Below are positions 55,165-64,000 of a DNA stretch of 64,000 nucleotides, in pieces; position 1 is the stretch's first letter; every line of letters begins with the position of its first letter. The position numbers and the translations under genes were made by a program. The notes beneath the pieces were generated by a model. The model saw only the letters and a list, made by a program, of their open reading frames with translations. It did not search any database and was not told where the DNA came from. This DNA is from Castor canadensis (taxonomy: Eukaryota; Chordata; Mammalia; Rodentia; Castoridae). The stretch is taken from contig NC_133390.1 in the NCBI RefSeq assembly GCF_047511655.1, forward strand, positions 131,431,583 to 131,495,582, written 5' to 3'.

Positions 55165-55492
55165 TGTTTGTTTGTTTGGCAGTAATGGGGTGTGCTTGCT
55201 GGGCAGGTGTTAAGCCACTTGAACCACACCCTCACACCCCCAGTCATTTTTGGTTTAGTTTTCAGGTAGGGTCTTGAGATTTTTCCCAGGGCTAGCCTCA
55301 ACTTGCCATCCTACCTATGGCCTTTGGAGTACCTGGGGCCCCAGGTGCGTACCCCATTCCCGGCTTGCTTGTTGAAATAGGGTCTTGCCAACTTTTTGCC
55401 CAGGATGACCTTGAACTGCAATCCTCCCAATCTCTACTTCCTTAGTTGCTGGGATTACAGCAGTGAGCCAGTGTGCCTGCCTTCATCCAGTT
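55165..55492 (-). repeat. SST composite SINE
   Basis: A decayed reverse T arm ('gtgcttgctgggcaggtgttaagccac') followed by two reverse S arms, the last ending 'gctgggattacagcagtgagcc'. Confidence 0.85.
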
Positions 55493-56972
55493 TTTTTAGT
55501 GTTATGGAGTACTGTTTGACTCAGGGGAAACTTCACATCAGCCCAGGATTGTAACATTTTATTTTAGTTTATTTTGTTTAACATGACTTAAAGTAATTGC
55601 AATAGAAAATATGGGTGATTTCTCCATCAACTGTTTTCTTGAACTGTCAACTGCTGTGTTTATCTACATTTAGGATGACTAGTTCTTGGATCTCTTTTAG
55701 AGCCTTTGAATTGTTGGTTTTGACACTGACCTTCACAGCAGGCTCATTCTTTAGAAGTAGAAACCCAAATACTCAATCTTCTCAGATTCTGTGGACTGTT
55801 AAATCTGTGTAGAGAGCAAAAAAAAGAGCAACAGTGTGTTGTGCCCCAGGCTCCTGATTGCATGGCTGAAATTTCAGATAGGAAAGTAGGAATAATCATG
55901 AGGTGTGTGTGTGTGTAGTGGGGAATTGTTCTTAGGGTTTTCTAATGTAGATTTTATAGGCTGTGTTGTTTTATTCTCTTCTTTATAGCCAACATGAACC
56001 AAGAAAGGTTACAATTGGTTCTGGTGAAGAGAAAGTGTCTTACTGTTTTATAACATGAATAGAGTGGGTTTGAACATGGAATGTTTGGTTGAAGCAAATT
56101 AATGTTCTTTCCTTATAATTAGGTTTACTAATACAGATTCTTGCATGACATTAAGAATTTCCAGTTTGGTGGAGAGCTGAAAAAGATCATTTTCCAGTAT
56201 ATTCTGGATACAAAAGTCCTGCACATACTTAATAGAAAAAAATTCTATAGTATGCAAACTACTTCTTATGTTTGTGTGCTTTTAGTAGGCAGGAGGAAGT
56301 ATATACGAGTTGGTATTCAACTGGAGTTTGACCTTGCTTTGAACTTACTTACAAGCCTGTGACCCTGTAACTGTGAATCCACATTTATTGGATTCACTCA
56401 GAGAAGCCAGTGACTTGAGCACAGGTAGTTGGGGCAGGAGAAAGACTGATTGGGAAAGCTACAACCACAGAAGATAGAGGCTGTCTTCTACAGAGATTAT
56501 CTTGCCTAGTAGTTGCTGGGGTAAGGCTTGAACAGGGCGTTGTGGGGAAGCACAGCAGGTACTCAGCCACCAGGATAGCTACAAATCTTGGGTGTCTGAC
56601 GCATGGGTTGCTGTTATCTGTAGGTCACTGGGTGTTCTGGATTCTGTAATCTAAAGAAAAGTTACTAATTAGAAAGTTTTATGATTCCTGTCTTTATATT
56701 TGCTTTTCCCAGGAATCTTTAATTCTGCAGTTAATTGTTAGGATACAAAAGGCATGTTTTTCCTCAACAGAGGAAGGGGGAGATGAAGAAAAGCAACTTC
56801 CCCAGGAGGAAGGGGGAGGTAACTGCAAGGCACCTCTGGGACAAGATAGTGAACTGTAACTCCCCTCCCCCCAACTGCACAGTTTTAACCCTTTAGGTGA
56901 CTTCAGTCAGCAACATCTTCTGCTGTAAAGCCAGTGGGAAACCAGCAACATATTACTCACCCGCGTGACATC
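55493..56972. other. Presumed intronic, no recognised exon
   Basis: Contains a short GT run (55903-55917) and nothing else I can name. Confidence 0.4.
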
Positions 56973-59062
56973 CAAAATAATGACTTTTTTTTTTTTTTTC
57001 ATTTTTCTTTTATTTATTCATATGTGCATACAAGGCTTGGTTTATTTCTCCCCCCTGCCCCCACCCCTCCCTTACCACCCACTCCACCCCGTCCCGCTCC
57101 CCCCCTCAATACCCCGCAGAAACTATTTTGCCCTTATCTCTAATTTTGTTGTAGAGAGAGTATAAGCAATAATAGGAAGGAACAAGGGGTTTTGCTGGTT
57201 GAGATAAGGATAGCTATACAGAGCGTTGACTCACATTGATTTCCTGTGCGTGGGTGTTACCTTCTAGGTTAATTCTTTTTAATCTAACCTTTTCTCTAGT
57301 TCCTGGTCTCCTTTTCCTATTGGCCTCAGTTGCTTTAAGGTATCTGCTTTAGTTTCTCTGCATTAAGGGCAACAAATGCTAGCTAGTTTTTTAGGTGTCT
57401 TACCTATCCTCACCCCTCCCTTGTGTGCTCTCGCTTTTATCATGTGCTCATAGTCCAATCCCCTTGTTGTGTTTGCCCTTGATCTAATGTCCACATATGA
57501 GGGAGAACATACGATTTTTGGTCTTTTGAGCCAGGCTAACCTCACTCAGAATGATGTTCTCCAATTCCATCCATTTACCAGCGAATGATAACATTTCGTT
57601 CTTCTTCATGGCTGCATAAAATTCCATTGTGTATAGATACCACATTTTCTTAATCCATTCGTCAGTGCTGGGGCATCTTGGCTGTTTCCATAACTTGGCT
57701 ATTGTGAATAGTGCCGCAATAAACATGGATGTGCAGGTGCCTCTGGAGTAACAGTCTTTTGGGTATATCCCCAAGAGTGGTATTGCTGGATCAAATGGTA
57801 GATCGATGTCCAGCTTTTTAAGTAGCCTCCAAATTTTTTTCCAGAGTGGTTGTACTAGTCTACATTCCCACCAACAGTGTAAGAGGGTTCCTTTTTCCCC
57901 GCATCCTCGCCAACACCTGTTGTTGGTGGTGTTGCTGATGATGGCTATTCTAACAGGGGTGAGGTGGAATCTTAGTGTGGTTTTAATTTGCATTTCCTTT
58001 ATTGCTAGAGATGGTGAGCATTTTTTCATGTGTTTTCTGGCCATTTGAATTTCTTCTTTTGAGAAAGTTCTGTTTAGTTCACCTGCCCATTTCTTTATTG
58101 GTTCATTAGTTTTGGGAGAATTTAGTTTTTTAAGTTCCCTGTATATTCTGGTTATCAGTCCTTTGTCTGATGTATAGTTGGCAAATATTTTCTCCCACTC
58201 TGTGGGTGTTCTCTTCAGTTTAGAGACCATTTCTTTTGATGAACAGAAGCTTTTTAGTTTTATGAGGTCCCATTTATCTATGCTATCTCTTAGTTGCTGT
58301 GCTGCTGGGGTTTCATTGAGAAAGTTCTTACCTATACCTACTAACTCCAGAGTATTTCCTACTCTTTCTTGTATCAACTTAAGAGTTTGGGGTCTGATAT
58401 TAAGATCCTTGATCCATTTTGAGTTAATCTTGGTATAGGGTGATATACATGGATCTAGTTTCAGTTTTTTGCAGACTGCTAACCAGTTTTCCCAGCAGTT
58501 TTTGTTGAAGAGGCTGCTATTTCTCCATCGTATATTTTTAGCTCCTTTGTCAAAGATAAGTTGCTTATAGTTGTGTGGCTTCATATCTGGATCCTCTATT
58601 CTGTTCCACTGGTCTTCATGTCTGTTTTTGTGCCAGTACCATGCTGTTTTTATTATTATTGCTTTGTAATATAGTTTGAAGTCAGGTATTGTGATACCTC
58701 CTGCATTGTTCTTTTGACTGAGTATTGCCTTGGCTATTCGTGGCCTCTTGTGTTTCCATATAAATTTAACAGTAGATTTTTCAATCTCTTTGATGAATGT
58801 CATTGGAATTTTGATGGGAATTGCATTAAACATGTAGATTACTTTGGGGAGTATAGACATTTTTACTATGTTGATTCTACCAATCCATGAGCATGGGAGA
58901 TCTCTCCACTTTCTATAGTCTTCCTCAATCTCTTTCTTCAGAAGTGTATAGTTTTCCTTGTAGAGGTCTTTCACATCTTTTGTTAGGTTTACACCTAGGT
59001 ATGTGATTTTGTTTGAGGCTATTGTAAATGGAATTGTTTTCATACACAAAATAATGACTTTT
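56973..59062 (-). mobile_element. Young 5'-truncated LINE-1, copy A, with TSD
   Basis: The element (56989-59046) ends in poly-A (T-run from 56989 on plus). It is flanked by a perfect 16-bp TSD, CAAAATAATGACTTTT, at 56973-56988 and 59047-59062. The target site is TTTT/AAAA, an ideal L1 endonuclease site. The 3' UTR (56989-57483) is C-rich on plus (G-rich in sense). Confidence 0.97.
57484..59046 (-). pseudogene. L1 ORF2p C-terminal part, copy A
   Basis: About 520 codons of L1 ORF2 remain open from the truncation point to the natural stop. The endonuclease and catalytic reverse transcriptase parts are missing, so no active enzyme is possible. The C-terminal zinc knuckle C-x3-C-x7-H-x4-C is seen ([18 protein letters not shown]). 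The first few codons of the frame, from 59070, come from host flank, not L1. Confidence 0.93.
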
Positions 59063-59119
59063 AAAATCAACTAAAAGCATGTGGAGCTGAAGGGTTTACT
59101 TAGGTCTTTCCTTGGTAAC

Positions 59120-59230
59120 AACGTTGGATGAATTGCTCAGCCTCTCTGTGCGCGAGTTTCTTCCCCAGTAAATTGGGGATAATTATAGTGGAATTTGCCT
59201 AGGACATGATGAGCGCTCAATGAATACATT
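59120..59230 (+). repeat. MIR SINE
   Basis: 'gctcagcctctctgtgcgcgagtttcttccccagtaaattggggataat...gagcgctcaatgaatac'. Confidence 0.75.
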
Positions 59231-59527
59231 AGTTTTGTACTGTCAAGAGTTTATTTAGCAAAAGGAAGTACTCTACTGAGGGGTCAGAGGTAGAGGCGTG
59301 TCTCTAATGGTTCCAGTCATCCACAGGCTATAGATCTGAAGGCCTGTACAACTGAGGGGGAAGTGTTCAGAAAATCTCCTGGGCCACGTTTTAGTTTTCT
59401 CCCTCAATCTTTAAGGTCACTTGACTGAAACAAAAATAAACTACAGTGTTTGACCTATAGAAAGAACTACTCAGAATGGCAAAATATAGAGACATGTCAA
59501 TTAGAAATTTGGATCTCTTAAAGGAAA

Positions 59528-59668
59528 ACACTCCAGCTGGGCGTAGTGGTGCACATCTATAATTCCACTTACTTGGGAGGTGGAGATAGGAGGACCAAGG
59601 TTTGAGGCCAGCCTGGGCAAAGTTAGACCCTGTCAGGCATGGTACATGCAAAAAAAAAAAGAGGAAAA
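59528..59668 (+). repeat. S arm / B1-like SINE
   Basis: 'ccagctgggcgtagtggtgcacatctataattcc...ggccagcctgggcaaagttagaccctgtc' with A tail. Confidence 0.85.
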
Positions 59669-59831
59669 GACTATTAACCAAGATTTTATTGTGACTCTCA
59701 GGTCTGTCCTTTTGTCCTCTGGTGTGTATGTATATTTTGCCAAGTTCAGAAGTTCTGTGTCTGTTGGAATTCTCTTTTACTAATTTTAGTGAATTTAGTA
59801 TTTATTCATTTATTTAATAGGTTTCATCATG

Positions 59832-61568
59832 GTATAATGTACTTTCTTTTTTTTTTTCTGTTTTTTTTTTTTTTTCATTTTTCTTTTATTATTCATATGT
59901 GCATACAAGGCTTGGTTTGTTTCTCCCCCCTGCCCCCACCCCCTCCCTTACCACCCACTCCACCCCCTCCCGCTCCCCCCCTCAATACCCAGCAGAAACT
60001 ATTTTGCCCTTATCTCTAATTTTGTTGTAGAGAGAGTATAAGCAATAATAGGAAGGAACAAGGGGTTTTGCTGGTTGAGATAAGGATAGCTATACAGGGC
60101 ATTGACTCACATTGATTTCCTGTGCGTGGGTGTTACCTTCTAGGTTAATTCTTTTTAATCTAACCTTTTCTCTAGTTCCTGGTCCCCTTTTCCTATTGGC
60201 CTCAGTTGCTTTAAGGTATCTGCTTTAGTTTCTCTGCGTTAAGGGCAACAAATGCTAGCTAGTTTTTTAGGTGTCTTACCTATCCTCACCCCTCCCTTGT
60301 GTGCTCTCGCTTTTATCATGTGCTCATAGTCCAATCCCCTTGTTGTGTTTGCCCTTGATCTAATGTCCACATATGAGGGAGAACATACGATTTTTGGTCT
60401 TTTGAGCCAGGCTAACCTCACTCAGAATGATGTTCTCCAATTCCATCCATTTACCAGCGAATGATAACATTTCGTTCTTCTTCATGGCTGCATAAAATTC
60501 CATTGTGTATAGATACCACATTTTCTTAATCCATTCGTCAGTGCTGGGGCATCTTGGCTGTTTCCATAACTTGGCTATTGTGAATAGTGCCGCAATAAAC
60601 ATGGATGTGCAGGTGCCTCTGGAGTAACAGTCTTTTGGGTATATCCCCAAGAGTGGTATTGCTGGATCAAATGGTAGATCGATGTCCAGCTTTTTAAGTA
60701 GCCTCCAAATTTTTTTCCAGAGTGGTTGTACTAGTCTACATTCCCACCAACAGTGTAAGAGGGTTCCTTTTTCCCCGCATCCTCGCCAACACCTGTTGTT
60801 GGTGGTGTTGCTGATGATGGCTATTCTAACAGGGGTGAGGTGGAATCTTAGTGTGGTTTTAATTTGCATTTCCTTTATTGCTAGAGATGGTGAGCATTTT
60901 TTCATGTGTTTTCTGGCCATTTGAATTTCTTCTTTTGAGAAAGTTCTGTTTAGTTCACGTGCCCATTTCTTTATTGGTTCATTAGTTTTGGGAGAATTTA
61001 GTTTTTTAAGTTCCCTGTATATTCTGGTTATCAGTCCTTTGTCTGATGTATAGTTGGCAAATATTTTCTCCCACTCTGTGGGTGTTCTCTTCAGTTTAGA
61101 GACCATTTCTTTTGATGAACAGAAGCTTTTTAGTTTTATGAGGTCCCATTTATCTATGCTATCTCTTAGTTGCTGTGCTGCTGGGGTTTCATTGAGAAAG
61201 TTCTTACCTATACCTACTAACTCCAGAGTATTTCCTACTCTTTCTTGTATCAACTTAAGAGTTTGGGGTCTGATATTAAGATCCTTGATCCATTTTGAGT
61301 TAATCTTGGTATAGGGTGATATACATGGATCTAGTTTCAGTTTTTTGCAGACTGCTAACCAGTTTTCCCAGCAGTTTTTGTTGAAGAGGCTGCTATTTCT
61401 CCATCGTATATTTTTAGCTCCTTTGTCAAAGATAAGTTGCTTATAGTTGTGTGGCTTCATATCTGGATCCTCTATTCTGTTCCACTGGTCTTCATGTCTG
61501 TTTTTGTGCCAGTACCATGCTGTTTTTATTATTATTGCTTTGTAATATAGTTTGTATAATGTACTTTC
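59832..61568 (-). mobile_element. Young 5'-truncated LINE-1, copy B, with TSD
   Basis: The element (59847-61553) lies between GTATAATGTACTTTC at 59832-59846 and 61554-61568. Its poly-A side carries two T-runs separated by CTG. It is truncated about 350 bp nearer the 3' end than copy A and is otherwise nearly identical. Confidence 0.96.
60360..61553 (-). pseudogene. L1 ORF2p C-terminal part, copy B
   Basis: About 397 codons are open to the natural stop, with the same zinc knuckle as copy A. In the 366 residues that start at the first Met, only one difference from copy A is seen (Arg for Gly in '[11 protein letters not shown]', from a C/G change at 60959). No catalytic domains remain. Confidence 0.93.
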
Positions 61569-61835
61569 ATATTCACTGGCCCTATCACCTTTTCTTGTTT
61601 TCCTCCCATCTCCTTCATTTTCCCAAATAGTACCCCTTCTACTTTCATGTCTTTTTAAAATCTAGATAGATTTGGCATTTAAGAGAAAAAGTGGTATTTT
61701 TCTAAGTTTGGTTTATGTTGCTTAATATGAAATCTCTCATCTCTATTCCTGGAAATAACATACTTTTGTTCTAATTTATGGCTGAATAAAACTTGATTGT
61801 GTATGTTTTCCATGTCCATTCATATGTCGAAGGGC
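61569..61835. other. Short presumed intronic gap
   Basis: T-rich, nothing nameable. Confidence 0.4.
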
Positions 61836-62460
61836 ACCTAGGCTGATCACCTGGTGATATGGCTCAATCCTTGCCACAGAGGCATCCGCTACCAACCAGT
61901 GTGACTGGGCTGAGTAGTCTAAGACACTAATCCAGAAGACTCTGAGTCCTTGTGTCAACTGAACAAAGAACTGGACAGAGATACAAATTGCAAAACAGTA
62001 ACACACTTTGTTGGAAGAAAAGGAAAGAAAAAGTAAGGAAAAAGAAAAGAAACGCACTGTTGGAGAAGCAGTGGGTCCCTGCCTGATGGCAAGGAGGTAT
62101 TGATTAGCAAAACTTTATTGAAAGAAAAGAAAGAAGCACCTCAAGGGAAGTGGTGGGCCTTTGCCAGGTGGCACGGAAGCATTGATTTCTTTGTTTAAGC
62201 TCAATTTATAAGTTTTAAGGTGGAAAAATTCTGGGCAGTTCTTAGGGAGGGGGCTAGGGTGGCTGGCAGGTATACCTAATACAGCCTTTTCACATAAAGG
62301 GCATTCTGCACATGAGCTATGTTAATTTTTAGGCCTTTAATTGTATGTGTAACATTCGACCAATATTTATGAGGTCCTAAGTAAGAGAACTTGGCCTGGG
62401 AGGTCTGGGGCAGGTTTTTTTTTTAATAAGTAAGGCAGACCGGATGGCACCTCTTCTGGA
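61836..62460 (-). mobile_element. Putative ERV LTR with internal tandem duplication
   Basis: On the minus strand AATAAA lies in 'ttcaataaagttttgc' (TTTATT on plus at 62114-62119), typical of an LTR. About 80-110 bp units at 61990-62104 and 62105-62190 repeat the order A/G-rich run, 'gcac', 'gtgggnc', 'tgcc', 'ggca', 'ggaggtattga'. No coding region. Confidence 0.5.
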
Positions 62461-63249
62461 CCTATCTTGCATTTGTGACCACCAGGGTATTTACAATTTA
62501 GAGCAGATTTGTTGGTCTAGAGATGGTTTAGGCGTGTGCTGGGATGCCTGTTAGCTTTGTTTGCTTAAGGGAGCCCCTGGTAAATTATTTTCCCTGTCTG
62601 CTAACCTGTCTTACCGTCTCATCCTTCATTCCTTGAACTCCCCTGCTACCTCAACTTCCCAGAGGGTTCATGTCCTGACCTTCCCAGTCTGTACACCTGC
62701 CTCTCCTTGCTAATCCCCACCTAACTACTATGACAGGGTGTCCCCAGGACATGCAAGTTCAAGTCTCCAGATAACTCGGTCTCAAACAACGGACCTGGCT
62801 ATAGCTCTGTGAGATATGGGGAACCACAAAATTTATTTCTTCTCCAATGCTGGCCTGACATCAGAAAGAGCTATTGTCATACCAAATCCCCACTCTGGAT
62901 TTAAACCCTGTAAGAACTGTGGACTTATCCTGTGGCTGGGCTGTTATTACCAGGTTTGCCTGACTTACCTTGTGGTTGTGGCTCTAACTTCCCCTTCCCA
63001 CAAAGAGCTGGAATTGGAGCTGCGGACTCTTTCCTACTTTTCTTTGGGTATCTTTTCTGTTTCTCCCTGCTTTTCAGCAGTCCTGTCACCTTTTTCATGG
63101 TTCCCATTGCTCTTCCTTTCTTCAGAATATAGTCTGTCCTTTGTTCCCTTGACTTTTCTCATTCATGGAGTCACACCCTTGAAGCTTCTAATCTGCCATT
63201 TTACCCAGGTGTTAACGGCAGACTATACAGTCTGTAATTAGAAGACTTC
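62461..63249. other. Presumed intronic, no recognised exon
   Basis: Contains a plus-strand frame of 141 codons (62816-63241) lacking any recognisable domain. Possibly LTR-associated sequence. Confidence 0.35.
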
Positions 63250-63560
63250 CACATTCTTTGTCCTGTGTGGAAGAATCCATGACACATGGGTGTAAAGGGA
63301 GTTTATTAAAAGTTAGGGAAGGGAAGTACAAGAGGGACCATGGTGGGTGCATGTAGAGTCTGCTGGCAGTGAGAGCAAGTTTCTCTTTTCTAGGAGCTTT
63401 TAAAATTTATGTTAATCTATGGGAAGGGAGGAACCAGGTGACTTTCATCCAGTAACCAATGAGTGGGGAAGGGAGTGGGCGGTCCCCAGGCCAGGCGAGG
63501 GTGGTCCTGAGCCAGAGCATGGTTAACCTGAGTCATCATATTTTTCTGAGTCCCAAACTT
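63250..63560 (-). mobile_element. LTR, relative of the insert at 36142
   Basis: Shares 'gggagtttattaaaagttagggaaggg', 'cttttaaaat' and 'aatctatgggaagggaggaaccaggtg' with 36142-36341. AATAAA is at 63302-63307 in reverse. Unlike the other copy it continues past the polyadenylation site into about 50 bp of U5-like sequence. Confidence 0.6.
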
Positions 63561-64000
63561 TCCCTAATTTTAGCCTGCCTCACAGGTAGCTTCCAGTGTT
63601 TATATTCTGGATATTGAACCCAGGGCTTCACACATGTTACTGGAAGTCAGCATAGCTATCTTGATTCTTGCATCTGCAAGGGAAGGTTTCAGGTAAGATG
63701 TGAAATAGTGAAAATGAAGCAAAGTTTATTATTTTTTTTAACTTTTAGGGGTTTGGAGCATCAAGTCCCTCCAAGACCAACCTACAGGGAGTGATTGAAA
63801 TGAGAGCTGTGATAGAATTACCATAGGTCTGTATCTGCCATTACCCATGACTATTTAAGAAAAAACCCTGGGGGAAAGAGGAGATAATTTAAAAGTACCA
63901 TGAGATTATAATGGCATGCAAATAGACAAAAGGCAACACTCTGTCAAAACACCAGGCCTTAACCAGGTAGATCAGAGATTTTTTTTTTCTTTACTTGGAA
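63561..64000. other. Window end, mostly unassigned
   Basis: A short ID-like fragment in reverse ('gatattgaacccagggcttcacac') lies near 63610. The rest is unassigned and presumed intronic. Confidence 0.35.

Noticed and set aside
57484-59070. 528-codon minus-strand open frame as a host gene
   Set aside because: It is the C-terminal part of L1 ORF2 bounded by a TSD. The first codons come from flanking DNA by chance. The same applies to the 366-codon frame at 60360-61460.
62816-63241. 141-codon frame as a NINL or other exon
   Set aside because: Composition is hydrophobic and irregular, no similarity to ninein-like protein (EF-hand or coiled coil) is seen, and it lies next to LTR sequence.

Overview
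This is a stretch of mammalian, and almost certainly rodent, nuclear DNA. It is AT-rich, gene-poor and packed with retroposons. The dominant SINE is a tRNA-like monomer, often joined to one or two 7SL/B1-like arms. Together with B1-like and ID-like monomers and a young L1 with a distinctive 3' end, this points to Castorimorpha. A beaver-like genome is my best guess, but it is inferred from memory of repeat style rather than from a search.

One protein-coding gene is certain: NANP (N-acetylneuraminate-9-phosphate phosphatase), on the plus strand. It has two coding exons (20298-20387 and 25691-26347) separated by a 5.3 kb phase-0 intron. They give a 248-residue HAD-family enzyme with all catalytic motifs intact, driven by a CpG-island promoter with ETS, TCTCGCGAGA-type and NRF1 motifs. 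A second CpG island at about 50.93-51.66 kb has GC boxes and a consensus splice donor at 51175/51176. Gene order in other mammals (NANP followed in tandem by NINL) makes it the likely promoter and non-coding first exon of NINL. The last 13 kb would then be NINL intron 1, since no NINL coding exon was recognised.

Layout: 1-20 kb is intergenic, with an old LINE-1 broken up by SINEs (9.1-13.0 kb), a dense SINE cluster (13.3-15.3 kb) and a younger L1 that split a SINE (18.3-19.2 kb). 20.0-26.8 kb is NANP. 27-50 kb is intergenic: a GT-skewed tract (33.1-34.2 kb) with a young L1 at its edge, MaLR LTRs split by later insertions (35.8-36.4 and 40.8-42.4 kb), a decayed L1 ORF1 (46-47 kb) and old DNA transposon and L2 remnants. 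51-64 kb holds the CpG island and two nearly identical but independently inserted L1 copies (57.0-59.0 and 59.85-61.55 kb), followed by ERV LTR-like sequence.

Shorthand below: T = tRNA-like monomer; S = 7SL-like arm; ST and SST = composites in that order; ST-delta = a composite whose T arm lacks about 25 nt; ID = the shorter tRNA-derived monomer reading 'agctcagtggtag...tccccagcac'; B1 = 7SL monomer; TSD = target-site duplication. Repeat boundaries were judged by eye and are usually good to about 10 bases. I found no new gene system. The most informative signals are insertion histories that can be read directly from TSDs and nesting.
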